Below are positions 52,790-61,433 of a stretch of 64,000 nucleotides of DNA, one piece after another (within the stretch, counting starts at the first letter, position 1; every line of letters begins with the position of its first letter). Position numbers and translations under genes: made by a program. The notes under the pieces were generated by a model. It saw only the letters and a list, made by a program, of their open reading frames with translations, was not told the DNA's origin and searched no databases. This stretch comes from Pandoraea sp. PE-S2T-3 (GTDB lineage: Bacteria; Pseudomonadota; Gammaproteobacteria; Burkholderiales; Burkholderiaceae), in NCBI RefSeq assembly GCF_002179965.1, contig NZ_NGUQ01000018.1, positions 620,001 through 684,000 on the forward strand, given 5' to 3'.

Positions 52790-54091
52790 TCATGCGGCGT
52801 CGCCGCCCACGGCAGGTTGATCAGCATCGGCGGACGTGGGCGACATCGATGCCATCGATGAGTTAGCCGACATATCGACGCTGCCCACAGCCCCCGCTTC
52901 CACGCTGTCGAGCGGGCTCGTGCCGTCGGCTTCGGCCACCAGCCACGCCGCGATGGCGTCGCGCTGTGCGTAAGCATCGGCCTCGCCCAAGGCGATCAAC
53001 TCCTGCGTGTAAGACGATTCGAACAGCAGATAACTCGCGAACGCCGCGCCACGCGCCTCATCCGCGCCAATCGCGCCCAGCATGGTGCGCACGGCCCGCG
53101 GCAATTGTTGCAGATGCCGCGACGCAATCGGTTCGAGCCGCTGACTCGGCGAAATCACCAGCGTCTCTATCGGCCGCCAACCACTCGATTCGCGCTGCGC
53201 CGCCGGCACGTGCCGCAGCACGTTGTTGATGTGTTGCAGACGTTCGAGATCGGCTGACAACCCGTCGATGAACACGCTCGCGAGCGCCTGACCGCCGATC
53301 TGCGCGAGACTCGGATAACCCGCGATGCGCTCGCCGCTACTGTCGAGACCATACTGCCCATGCGCCGCACCGATGATCAGGATGCGCGTCGCGCCCAGAT
53401 GAATCGGCGGACTGAGCGGGGCGATCTGACGCATGGAGCCATCACCGAAATACTCGGGCTGGCCATCGAGATCGAGTTCGATCGCAGGAAAGAGAAACGG
53501 AATCGCACTCGATGCGAGCAAGTGTTCGACAGTCAGCGGCACCGCACGGGCGAGCCGCAGCGATCGCTTCCAAGGCTGGATCGGCTCACCGCTCTGATAG
53601 AACGTGACGTGCTTGCCCGACGAATACGACAACGCAGTCACCGACAACGCCGATAACGCCCCGGAAGCGAATACTTCGGGCAACCGCTCAAGACGGATCG
53701 CGTTGCGCAACATCTCGGCAAGTGGCGACCAATCGAACAGTGAGCGCGGCGACCGGCGCAACGCCCACCCAAGCGACAGCGCAGCGAGCCAGCGGGCGCC
53801 CGTGCCCGCCATGCCAAGCGAGTCGGCACGAAACACCTGACCCGCGTGGAACTGACGCCACACGGCGTCGAGCTTCATCACGCCATGCTGGAAGTCGTCG
53901 GCATGGGAGGCCAGCGCCGCCGCGTTGATCGCGCCAGCGGAGGTGCCACAGACAATCGGAAAAGGGATCGCGCGTCGCGACGGCAGTACTTCGCGCTGGA
54001 TGGCGGCAATGGCCGCGAGCACACCCACCTGATACGCGGCGCGCGCGCCGCCCCCCATCAAGACGAGTCCGGTGCGTTCGCCTGAAATCAT
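52790..54091 (-). CDS. Patatin-like phospholipase
   Basis: A 433-residue serine hydrolase. The oxyanion loop GGGARAAY (13-20), the nucleophile Ser51 in GTSAG and the catalytic Asp217 in FGDGSM form the patatin dyad. The family hydrolyses phospholipids or other acyl esters; in polyhydroxyalkanoate producers some members sit near granule genes. No signal peptide, so probably cytoplasmic. The C-terminal 40 residues are Ala/Ser/Met-rich and unconserved. GGGAGG precedes the ATG. phaM lies 95 bp upstream on the same strand. Confidence 0.92.
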   Translation of the reverse strand: MISGERTGLVLMGGGARAAYQVGVLAAIAAIQREVLPSRRAIPFPIVCGTSAGAINAAALASHADDFQHGVMKLDAVWRQFHAGQVFRADSLGMAGTGARWLAALSLGWALRRSPRSLFDWSPLAEMLRNAIRLERLPEVFASGALSALSVTALSYSSGKHVTFYQSGEPIQPWKRSLRLARAVPLTVEHLLASSAIPFLFPAIELDLDGQPEYFGDGSMRQIAPLSPPIHLGATRILIIGAAHGQYGLDSSGERIAGYPSLAQIGGQALASVFIDGLSADLERLQHINNVLRHVPAAQRESSGWRPIETLVISPSQRLEPIASRHLQQLPRAVRTMLGAIGADEARGAAFASYLLFESSYTQELIALGEADAYAQRDAIAAWLVAEADGTSPLDSVEAGAVGSVDMSANSSMASMSPTSADADQPAVGGDAA

Positions 54092-54153
54092 GGGGTGCCT
54101 CCCTGTTGTTGTTATCCCGCCCGGCCGTGGGTGTCTGCCCGATGCCGCCTACA

Positions 54154-54182
54154 CGGTCTAAGCGGCCTAAGCGGTCTAAGCG
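54154..54182 (-). repeat. 9-bp tandem repeat just after phaM
   Basis: CGGTCTAAG, CGGCCTAAG, CGGTCTAAG and a partial fourth unit lie directly 3' of the phaM stop codon (minus strand). Confidence 0.75.
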
Positions 54183-54185
54183 ATC

Positions 54186-55280
54186 TCACCACGCCCACGG
54201 CGTGGTTTTGCCAGCACGTTTCGCCGGTGCCTTGACGGCGCTCTTGGCCGACGTCCGGGCCTCGGCCGATTTCACTGCCGGAGGTGCTTTGCCCGGCGCT
54301 TGGCTGGTCTTGGCGGACGGCGTCGACTTGGCAGCTTTCGCCGACTTGGCCGGTGCCTTGGCCGCAGTCTTCGCGCCGCCCGCAGAGGCAGTCTGCTTCG
54401 ACGACTTGCTTGCCGCCGTCTTGCCCGCAGCCTTTCCGGCCGTCTTTCCAGCCGTCTTTCCGGCTGCCGAGGCAGTGCGCCCCGAGGCTGCCTTAGCGGC
54501 ATCAGTCGCGGCATCAGTCGCGGCCTTGGTCGCCGCTTGCGTTGCCTTCGTCGCGCTAGCCGCAGCCTCGGACATCTGCGCTGCGGCCGCTTCCGTCATA
54601 TGCGTGGCCGATACGCCCGCAGCCTGCGCCGCCGCAGCGATCTGATCGAACTGCGCACGCATGGCGTTGAACCACATCGACGGGTCGAGGGCACCGTAGG
54701 CGTTGCTCGCCTGTGCAAAAGGCGATTCGGCGCCAGCGGCACCCTGCCCACCCTGCGGCGGTTCGTTGGCTGCCTCAGCCGGCTCCGGTTCGGCTTCAGG
54801 TTCCGGTTCGGGTTCCGGCTCAGGTGCGTGCGCCTGCGACTCGACGTCTTGCGCCGGTTCCGATCCAGCAAACGGGGAACGCCAGAAGTTGCCACCGGCC
54901 TGTGCGAATTGCGAGAAAGCCGACGCGGCCTGCTCCGCGCCTGCCGCCCCGGCAGCCGCCTGCGAGAAGCCAGCGGATTCGCCCGACGGTGCGGCGCCGA
55001 ACCCACCATTGCCAAAGGCCCGCAGCGTGGCATAGGTGGCGCGCTGCACTTCGAAGGCCTGAATCGTCGAGCGCAGCACGTTCAGGTTGAGCGTGAGCCA
55101 TTGTTCGACGGCGCGCATTTCGGCAATCCGGTTTTCGATCTCGTTCGGATCGAGCAGCGGCGCGGCACTCTGCATCAACTGCGTGAGCGGCGACGTAAAG
55201 GTCGCAGGCGGACTGAACGCCTCCCACATCTTCTTGAGAATGTCGAAGCCGTTGGGCATGGCACTCGTCGAATCGCTCAT
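54186..55280 (-). CDS. phaM: PhaM-family polyhydroxyalkanoate granule regulatory protein
   Basis: A 364-residue protein. The N-terminal domain (about residues 10-85: NGFDILKKMWEAF, LLDPNEIENRIAEMRAVEQWLTLNLNVLRSTIQAFEVQR, key part NEIENRIAEMRAVEQWL) matches PhaM, which activates PHA synthase PhaC and tethers granules to DNA. A Glu-Pro repeat (near 54780-54830) and a long Ala/Lys-rich histone-like tail with AGKTAGKAAGKT repeats (near 54400-54490) follow; the tail should bind nucleoid DNA. GGAGATCAAG precedes the ATG. No phaC or phaA/B is in the window. Confidence 0.92.
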   Translation of the reverse strand: MSDSTSAMPNGFDILKKMWEAFSPPATFTSPLTQLMQSAAPLLDPNEIENRIAEMRAVEQWLTLNLNVLRSTIQAFEVQRATYATLRAFGNGGFGAAPSGESAGFSQAAAGAAGAEQAASAFSQFAQAGGNFWRSPFAGSEPAQDVESQAHAPEPEPEPEPEAEPEPAEAANEPPQGGQGAAGAESPFAQASNAYGALDPSMWFNAMRAQFDQIAAAAQAAGVSATHMTEAAAAQMSEAAASATKATQAATKAATDAATDAAKAASGRTASAAGKTAGKTAGKAAGKTAASKSSKQTASAGGAKTAAKAPAKSAKAAKSTPSAKTSQAPGKAPPAVKSAEARTSAKSAVKAPAKRAGKTTPWAW

Positions 55281-55443
55281 CTTGATCTCCGGTCACGGTC
55301 GGCGGCAGAACCACTTGCACCGCGCTGTCAGGGTCATGAAGCAGGTAAATCCAGCAGGCAGGCGGGCCGCCCGCGCATTTACCGCGTGTTGTTATGGATC
55401 ATACGCCGAGCCTGCGTGAATCGTATGTCAGGCTCGATCCGAT

Positions 55444-56265
55444 TCAGAACGGTGCATCGCCGCTGTAATCGGGCGCACGGCGCTCGCGCAGGGACGCGAT
55501 GCCTTCGCGCACGTCGGGCCCGGCAAAGCCCATGAATTCCAGCGCGAGCGACGCATCGAACGATGGCCCCGCGCTGCGCAACCAGTTGTTGAGCGCGTAC
55601 TTGGTCCAACGAATCGCCGTGGTCGAGCCGCGCGCGAGCTTGTCGGCCACTTCGAACGCCTTGGGCAACAGGTCGGCTTCGTCCACCGTCAACGACACCA
55701 GCCCGATGCGCTCGGCCTCTTCGCCGGACACGGGCTCGCACAGCAGCAGGTAGTACTTCGCTTTCGCCATGCCGCACAGCAGCGGCCAGACGATCGCCGC
55801 ATGGTCCCCCGCCGCCACGCCCAGACGCGTGTGACCGTCGATGATGCGCGCGGTCTTTGCCGCAATCGAGATGTCCGCCAGCAGTCCGGCCACCAGCCCC
55901 GCCCCCACGGCCGGGCCATGCATCGCCGAGACGATGGGCTTGCTGCAATTGATCACGTTGTAGACGAGATCGCGCGCCTCGCGCCACACCCGGGCACGCA
56001 CGTCGAAGTTGTCGGCCATGTCTTCGACGAGCGACAGGTCGCCGCCGCCGGAAAAACCCTTGCCTTCCCCGCGAATCACCACGGCGCGCGTGTCGGGATC
56101 GCGATCGATATCGCGCCACACGTCGGCCAGTTCGCGATGCATGTGATGGTCAGCGGTCGACAGGCCGCTCTTGTTCGCGCCCGCGCCCATGATGACTTCG
56201 AGCACGCCGTTCGGATGCCGCTTGAATTGCAGCGACGAGTAGTGTTGATACGGGTCTTGCGACAT
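55444..56265 (-). CDS. Enoyl-CoA hydratase/isomerase family protein
   Basis: A 273-residue crotonase-fold protein. The oxyanion-hole segments [11 protein letters not shown] (about residues 68-78) and [16 protein letters not shown] are present. At the two positions where true hydratases carry catalytic glutamates I see Thr/Arg and Asp (region [15 protein letters not shown], about 143-157), so it may act as a different crotonase (isomerase, hydrolase or lyase). It follows the Liv-type binding-protein gene and a terminator; the pathway is unknown. Confidence 0.87.
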   Translation of the reverse strand: MSQDPYQHYSSLQFKRHPNGVLEVIMGAGANKSGLSTADHHMHRELADVWRDIDRDPDTRAVVIRGEGKGFSGGGDLSLVEDMADNFDVRARVWREARDLVYNVINCSKPIVSAMHGPAVGAGLVAGLLADISIAAKTARIIDGHTRLGVAAGDHAAIVWPLLCGMAKAKYYLLLCEPVSGEEAERIGLVSLTVDEADLLPKAFEVADKLARGSTTAIRWTKYALNNWLRSAGPSFDASLALEFMGFAGPDVREGIASLRERRAPDYSGDAPF

Positions 56266-56278
56266 GGTCTACCGCTCC

Positions 56279-56306
56279 AAAAAAACATCCCCGCACAGGC
56301 GGGGAT
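56279..56306 (-). terminator. Terminator after the Liv-type binding protein
   Basis: Stem ATCCCCGC / GCGGGGAT with a 4-nt loop, then G and seven T residues on the minus strand. It separates the binding-protein gene from the crotonase gene 14 bp later. Confidence 0.88.
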
Positions 56307-56378
56307 TGGAAAAACGACGGCATCGGGCGAACCCGGCACCGCCGACGGTCATCAATGCTTTTCAGGTCAGCGCGCCGG

Positions 56379-57530
56379 TCACTGGGCCAGCAGCCACTTG
56401 CCGTTTTCGATCTTGACCATCACACGGGCGCGCTGGTCGAGCCCCAGGTGATCGGTCGTGCTCATGTTGATCACGCCATTGGTGACATGCACTTCCTTGC
56501 TCTGTTCGAGCGCGTCGCGCAGTGCCTTGCGGAATTCCGGCGTGCCCGGCTTGGCCTTTTGCACAGCGATCGGAATCGCACGTTGCAGCAGAATGCCCGC
56601 ATCCCATGCATACGAACCGAACGCCGCCACGGTACCGGCACCGTACTTGGCTTCGTACTTCTTGATGTAGTCGAGGGCGACGGTCTTGGCCGGGTGATCG
56701 GCCGGCAGTTGCGACGCCACCAGCACCGGGCTGGCCGGCAGGTAGGTGTTGTTGCAGTCCTTGCCGCAAACGCGCAGGAAGTCGTTATTGCCCACGCCGT
56801 GGTTGTGGTACACGAGGCCCTTGTAGCCGCGCTCGGCCAGTGCCTTGGGCGGCAATGCGGCCGGGGTACCGGCAGCACCGACGACGACAGCATCAGGGTT
56901 GGCCGCCATGATCTTCAGGATCTGACCGGTCACGCTCGGGTCGGTACGCGCGAAACGCTCGTTGGCGACCATCTTGATCTTTTGCAGCGCGGCGAACTTG
57001 GCGACTTCGTCATAGAACGCTTCACCCAGCGCGTCGCCCTGACCGATGAAGGCCATCGTCTTCACGCCGTGACGGCTCGCATGCTCAGCAATAGCGGAAG
57101 CCATCTGCGCGTCGGTCTGCGGCGTCTTGAACATCCAGTAGCGCTTGGCGTCGACCGGCTCGATGATGCGTGCGGACGAAGCGAGCGAGATCGTGGGCGT
57201 GGTGCCGCTGGCGATCACGTCGAGCATGGCCAGCGTGTTCGGGGTGATCGACGAGCCGATGATGGCGTCGACGTGGTTCTCGGAGATGAGCTTCTTGGTG
57301 TTCTGGACGGCGGTCGTGGTGTCCGAGGCGTCGTCCAGAATGATGTAGTCGACCTTTTGGCCACCGATTTCGGTCGGCAGCATGGTGATGGTGTTGCGCG
57401 CGGGAATGCCGAGTGAGGCGGCCGGGCCGGTGAGCGAAATGCTCACGCCGATCTTCACCTGAGCGGCGGCACCACCGGCCAACGCCAGCAACATCGCGCC
57501 CAGCAGTGCAGTGCGCACGGGGTTTCGCAT
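56379..57530 (-). CDS. Branched-chain amino-acid-type ABC binding protein (LivJ/K family)
   Basis: A 383-residue periplasmic binding protein. A signal peptide ends at GGAAAQ (about residue 23) and a type I fold begins VKIGVSISLTGPAASLGIPARN. Family relatives bind branched-chain amino acids, amides or aromatic acids. No permease or ATPase genes are adjacent, so it must work with a transporter encoded elsewhere. It lies 281 bp downstream of the FAH gene on the same strand and upstream of a terminator; an aromatic-acid ligand is possible but unproven. I use the ATG at 57530. Confidence 0.9.
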   Translation of the reverse strand: MRNPVRTALLGAMLLALAGGAAAQVKIGVSISLTGPAASLGIPARNTITMLPTEIGGQKVDYIILDDASDTTTAVQNTKKLISENHVDAIIGSSITPNTLAMLDVIASGTTPTISLASSARIIEPVDAKRYWMFKTPQTDAQMASAIAEHASRHGVKTMAFIGQGDALGEAFYDEVAKFAALQKIKMVANERFARTDPSVTGQILKIMAANPDAVVVGAAGTPAALPPKALAERGYKGLVYHNHGVGNNDFLRVCGKDCNNTYLPASPVLVASQLPADHPAKTVALDYIKKYEAKYGAGTVAAFGSYAWDAGILLQRAIPIAVQKAKPGTPEFRKALRDALEQSKEVHVTNGVINMSTTDHLGLDQRARVMVKIENGKWLLAQ

Positions 57531-57811
57531 GAAAAGTCTCCAATCCAATTCTGGTCGAGCCCGCGCTGTGTTGTTTTCTTGCGTAAAGCGCCCGGGACGG
57601 ACACCTCGCGCCGCGCCGGCGAAAGTCAGAGCCAGCCCGTGATCCCGGTAGGGGTACGAACCGACTCAAGGAGACAAAGAATAGCGGAGCCAGAATTGCC
57701 AGCCATATCCGGGTTCACCCTATGCCGGTGACTTTCGACGCGTCGGGATAGGCCGGCGAGCGCGCTGAAGCACCCGCCGACACCGACCCGCATGCCACCG
57801 GCAACCCGCGA

Positions 57812-58798
57812 TTACTCGTCGAGCGGCGCCACCGCCTGATCGATGGCCCCGAAGATCGACTTGCCCTGCGCGTCGAACATTTCAATGCGGACACGATCGC
57901 CATAGCGCATGAACTGCGTCTCGGGCGCACCCTTCTCGATGGTCTCCAGCATGCGCTTCTCGGCAATGCACGCGCTGCCCCGGCTGCGATCCTTGTTCGA
58001 GATCGTGCCCGAACCGACGATGGTGCCCGCGCGCGCATTGCGCGTCTTGCACACGTGCGCCACCAACTGGCCGAAGTCGAACACCATGTCTTCGCCGCAT
58101 TCGGGCGCACCGTACTTCTTGTCGTTCCACTTCACCGTCAACGGACGATGAACGCGCCCGCCGCGCCACGCGTCGCCCAGTTCGTCAGGCGTGATGGCGA
58201 CCGGCGAGAACGCCGTCGCGGGCTTGCTCTGGAAGAAGCCGAAACCCTTGGCCAGTTCGGCCGGAATCAGGTTGCGCAGGCTCACGTCGTTGACCAGCAT
58301 CAGCAGGCGCACGCCTTCGAGCGCGCGGGCGGGGCTGGCGCCCATCGGCACGTCGGAGGTCACCACGGCAACTTCGGCCTCGAAGTCGATGCCGAAGTCT
58401 TCCGAAGCACACACGATGTCTTGCGTCGGCCCGATGAAGTCGTCGCTGCCGCCTTGGTACATGAGCGGGTCGGTCCAGAACTCGGGTGGCATTTCGGCAC
58501 CGCGTGCCTTGCGCACCAGTTCGACGTGGTTCACATAGGCCGAACCGTCCGCCCACTGATACGCGCGGGGCAGCGGCGCCATGCAGTCGGCCGGGTCGAA
58601 CGCGAAGGTGTTGCGGGCACGGTGGTGATTGAGCGCGTCGTACAGCGCTTGCAGTTGCGGCGCGTAGAAAGTCCAGTCGTCGAGCACGCGTTGCAGCGTG
58701 GGGGCCACGGCGTCGGCAATGCAGGCGCTCGACAGATCGCGCGACACGACGATCAGTTGACCGTCGCGCGTGCCGTCCTTACGGGTAGCGAGTTTCAT
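57812..58798 (-). CDS. Fumarylacetoacetate hydrolase family protein
   Basis: A 328-residue FAH-fold enzyme. Metal-binding acids lie in FGIDFEAEVAVV (about residues 133-144) and in the following Asp. The catalytic and structural blocks GFFQSKPATAFSPVAI and GSGTISNKDRSRGSACIAE are present. Members hydrolyse C-C bonds or decarboxylate acylpyruvates in aromatic-compound degradation. The N-terminus MKLATRKDGTRDGQLIVVSRD is typical of the group labelled fumarylacetoacetase-like. It is divergent from an IclR gene, which probably controls it. Confidence 0.9.
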   Translation of the reverse strand: MKLATRKDGTRDGQLIVVSRDLSSACIADAVAPTLQRVLDDWTFYAPQLQALYDALNHHRARNTFAFDPADCMAPLPRAYQWADGSAYVNHVELVRKARGAEMPPEFWTDPLMYQGGSDDFIGPTQDIVCASEDFGIDFEAEVAVVTSDVPMGASPARALEGVRLLMLVNDVSLRNLIPAELAKGFGFFQSKPATAFSPVAITPDELGDAWRGGRVHRPLTVKWNDKKYGAPECGEDMVFDFGQLVAHVCKTRNARAGTIVGSGTISNKDRSRGSACIAEKRMLETIEKGAPETQFMRYGDRVRIEMFDAQGKSIFGAIDQAVAPLDE

Positions 58799-58830
58799 GT
58801 GATGGTGTCTGCGGGCGGTCTCAGGCCCGA

Positions 58831-58859
58831 TAGAATGGCGCGTGAAGCCGACGATTCTA
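58831..58859. promoter_or_regulatory. Back-to-back -10 boxes between FAH and IclR genes
   Basis: TAGAAT on the plus strand (58831-58836) and TAGAAT on the minus strand (58859-58854) form a 6-bp inverted repeat with a 17-bp spacer. Each is suitably placed as a -10 element for the divergent genes, so the two polymerases would collide or share an operator. Confidence 0.45.
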
Positions 58860-58961
58860 CCTGAGGGCATCGCCCGCGCTGCCCCTCGAAAATCCGGGGA
58901 AATCGCGCGGGCAGCACCGGTGGCCGCCTCGCACAGCCACCGCGACGAGGAAAACAGAGAC

Positions 58962-59894
58962 ATGAAAACCAAGACTGCGGACACCCGTAGCGCCAAACGC
59001 ACCGACCCTGCCGACCCTGCCGACGACGTCGATCACGCGGATCACGCCGATCAGGCCGACCACGGCGACGACGCGAGCGCCGCCCCCGAGGAGGAGAAGG
59101 CGCGCTCGGGCATTCAATCGATCGAAGTGGGCTTCCGCCTCATCGAGGTACTGACCGACGCCTCGAACGCGATGATGCTGCGCGATCTCGCTCACGCGGC
59201 CGACATGAATCCGGCCAAGGCACATCGCTATCTCGTGAGCTTCCAGCGGCTCGGCCTCATCGTGCAAGACCCCGTGAGCGGACGCTACGACCTCGGCCCG
59301 TTCTCGCTGCGCATGGGGCTCGCCCATCTGGCCCGCATCGACGCGTTCAAGGCGGCGCGCTTTGCGTTGGGGGAATTGCGCGACGCCATCGACCAGACCG
59401 TGGGCATCGCCGTCTGGGGCAATTCCGGTCCGACCGTCGTCCATTGGCTCGATTCGACGTTCCCGATGCGCGTCCCGTTGCGCTTGGGCGATGTGATGCC
59501 GATGCTCGAATCGGCTGCGGGGCGCTTGTTTGCCGCCTATCTGCCCACCCGGCAGACGGCACCGCTCATCGATACCGCGCTGGCCACGCTGCAACACGCG
59601 TCGCGCCATCATCTGCCTGCCACACGTGCCCAGTACGATGCGGTGCTCGATGATGTGCGCGACCACCGCGCCGCCCGCGTGGAGGGCACGGTGCTGCCGT
59701 CGGTGAATGCCTTCTGCATGCCGGTGTTCGACGCGACCGGACAGTTGGTGATGGGCCTCATGGCGCTGGGCCCGGAAAGCCGGTTCGACGCGAGTTGGGG
59801 CGGTCCGATCGACACGGCCCTGCGCACGCTGGCACAACAACTCTCCGCCGATCTCGGACAGGCGCACGCGCCCCGGCACCCGGCTGCGACTTGA
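58962..59894 (+). CDS. IclR-family regulator with acidic/histidine-rich N-terminus
   Basis: A 310-residue IclR regulator. After a disordered head, the winged helix (about residues 50-110: SIEVGFRLIEVLTDASNAMMLRDLAHAADMNPAKAHRYLVS, key part NPAKAHRYLVSFQRLG) leads to a ligand domain (about 125-300). The head (residues 13-37) is unusual: Asp-Pro-Ala and Asp-His-Ala repeats (DHADHADQADHGDD) that could bind metal. GAGGAAAAC precedes the ATG. It is divergent from the FAH gene, its likely target. The stop codon lies inside an 11-bp tandem repeat. Confidence 0.9.
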   Translation: MKTKTADTRSAKRTDPADPADDVDHADHADQADHGDDASAAPEEEKARSGIQSIEVGFRLIEVLTDASNAMMLRDLAHAADMNPAKAHRYLVSFQRLGLIVQDPVSGRYDLGPFSLRMGLAHLARIDAFKAARFALGELRDAIDQTVGIAVWGNSGPTVVHWLDSTFPMRVPLRLGDVMPMLESAAGRLFAAYLPTRQTAPLIDTALATLQHASRHHLPATRAQYDAVLDDVRDHRAARVEGTVLPSVNAFCMPVFDATGQLVMGLMALGPESRFDASWGGPIDTALRTLAQQLSADLGQAHAPRHPAAT

Positions 59895-59932
59895 CCGGAA
59901 CTTGACCGGAACTTGACTGGAACCTGACCGGC
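59889..59932 (+). repeat. 11-bp tandem repeat over the IclR stop codon (4 units)
   Basis: ACTTGACCGGA twice, then ACTTGACTGGA and ACCTGACCGGC. The first unit contains the TGA stop. Further TGA triplets at 59903, 59914 and 59925 cover all three frames. Confidence 0.85.
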
Positions 59933-60034
59933 GCGACCGCGGGCGGCGAACGCACGGTAATCATCCAGAACCGCAGGCGGGCGTGCCGGTCGAACCAGAT
60001 GCAACGCAATATGAGATGCTGACGGCCTGACTAT

Positions 60035-60074
60035 CCGTCGTTCCGTCGTTCCGTCATTCCGTCATTCCGTCGTT
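60035..60074 (+). repeat. 8-bp tandem repeat upstream of the DUF3108 gene (5 units)
   Basis: CCGTCGTT, CCGTCGTT, CCGTCATT, CCGTCATT, CCGTCGTT in a row, ending 15 bp before the proposed GTG start. Such arrays can change length by slippage and alter promoter or leader spacing. Confidence 0.85.
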
Positions 60075-60089
60075 CTGGCCTACTGATTC

Positions 60090-61232
60090 GTGTCCTTGCC
60101 TGCCAACCGCCCGCCTCGCCAAGCTGCGCCCGATGCCCCTGCCGACGCCGCCACCCGGGCACCGGCCGGTCCGACGCCGCCCGCACGGCCCCGCAAGCGC
60201 TGGCTGTTGTGGGTCTCGGTGGTGCTGGCAGTGTTTGCCGTGCATGTGCTCATCGCCCTCTGGGTGGCCGTGCATCGCACGACACTCGACGACACGCCGA
60301 TTCCGAGCATTCCGATCACGCTGATTCCGCTCAAGCCCGTGGCGCCGCCCGCACCGCCTGCGCCGCCCGAGCCGAAGCCCGCCCCCAAACCGCGCCCGAA
60401 GCCGAGCGCACCGCCCGCACGCCCCGACACGCTTGCCGCCCCGGAGACGACCGACGCCCCGGGGCCGCAGGCCGCGTCCACGACCGAAGCCGGCGAAGGC
60501 AACACGCCCGGCGCGCCGGCCAGTGGCGCCAGCGCCCCGCAGCCACCCGGCCCGGCTCTGACGGCCGCCGCCGCCAATGGCGACAAGTTCGACCCGCCGC
60601 CGTCGGTCACGCTCACGTACGACGCCCTCATGAACGGCGTGCGCAACCAGACCGGCGAGCTGCATTGGGTCAACAACAACGGCCACTATCAGTTGCGCGT
60701 CGCGGTGCCGATCATCTTCTTCGGCACGTTTGAATTCATCAGCGAAGGGGGTTACGACGTCAACGGCATCGCCCCATCGCGTTATGTGGAAAAACGCGGA
60801 CGCCGCGCCGAATACACCACCGATTTCCACCGCGACGGCACGCCCACGCTGTCGTTCTCGCGCTCGGGCCAGTCGGTGCCGCTGGCCCCCGGCGCGCAAG
60901 ATCGCTTCAGCGTGATGATGCAGTTGGCCGCCTACGCACGCGGCAACCCGGAGCGCTATACGCAAGTCGGCGTCACGCACGAGTTCACGGTCGTCGATAC
61001 CGACAGCAGCGAGGTGTGGCCGGTGCAGTACGTCGGCAGCGAGACGCTGCAAACGCCGCAGGGGTATCTCGAAACCCGCCACTTCACGCGTCTGCCACGC
61101 CGCAACGGCGACGAGCGGCGCGTCGACATCTGGCTCGCCCCGGCGCTCGACTGGCTGCCCGTACGGGTGAGGCAGGTCGAGCCGTCGGGCAACGAGTTCG
61201 AACTGATCTTCACGCAGAAGACGCAGCCCTGA
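60090..61232 (+). CDS. DUF3108 protein with TonB-like N-terminal anchor
   Basis: A 380-residue protein. One membrane helix (about residues 38-58) is followed by a long Pro/Ala/Lys linker (about 80-165) resembling TonB, then a DUF3108 domain (about 172-375: VTLTYDALMNGVRNQTGELHW..., TTDFHRDGTPTLSFS, RRVDIWLAPALDWLPVRVRQVEPSG, key part DIWLAPALDWLPVRV). DUF3108 is a periplasmic beta-barrel-like domain of unknown role. The start is a GTG just after a stop codon with no ribosome site, so initiation is uncertain. It follows an 8-bp repeat array. Confidence 0.85.
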   Translation: MSLPANRPPRQAAPDAPADAATRAPAGPTPPARPRKRWLLWVSVVLAVFAVHVLIALWVAVHRTTLDDTPIPSIPITLIPLKPVAPPAPPAPPEPKPAPKPRPKPSAPPARPDTLAAPETTDAPGPQAASTTEAGEGNTPGAPASGASAPQPPGPALTAAAANGDKFDPPPSVTLTYDALMNGVRNQTGELHWVNNNGHYQLRVAVPIIFFGTFEFISEGGYDVNGIAPSRYVEKRGRRAEYTTDFHRDGTPTLSFSRSGQSVPLAPGAQDRFSVMMQLAAYARGNPERYTQVGVTHEFTVVDTDSSEVWPVQYVGSETLQTPQGYLETRHFTRLPRRNGDERRVDIWLAPALDWLPVRVRQVEPSGNEFELIFTQKTQP

Positions 61233-61293
61233 CACGCCCTACCTCGCCTGACATTCGCGACACTTCGTCCCAAACTGGCGACTCAATAGTGTT

Positions 61294-61312
61294 TAGATCG
61301 TCGAGTGATCTA
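61294..61312. promoter_or_regulatory. Small dyad upstream of the enol-lactonase-like gene
   Basis: TAGATC-N7-GATCTA, 122-140 bp before the ATG. A possible operator; nothing else is visible in the 200-bp gap. Confidence 0.3.
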
Positions 61313-61433
61313 GGATTGATGCGGCTTGTCGGGCGATCTGTTGCCGCACTGCTACGATTCGATGAGCATAAGTTCAACGTTCCTGACATAATCAGAAACA
61401 TCCCACGGGATTGACGATAAAGGGCCGAACACG

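Noticed and set aside
59889-60074. Repeat arrays as a CRISPR or mobile-element end
   Set aside because: Units are 8 and 11 bp without spacers, with no target duplication or transposase; they are simple tandem repeats.
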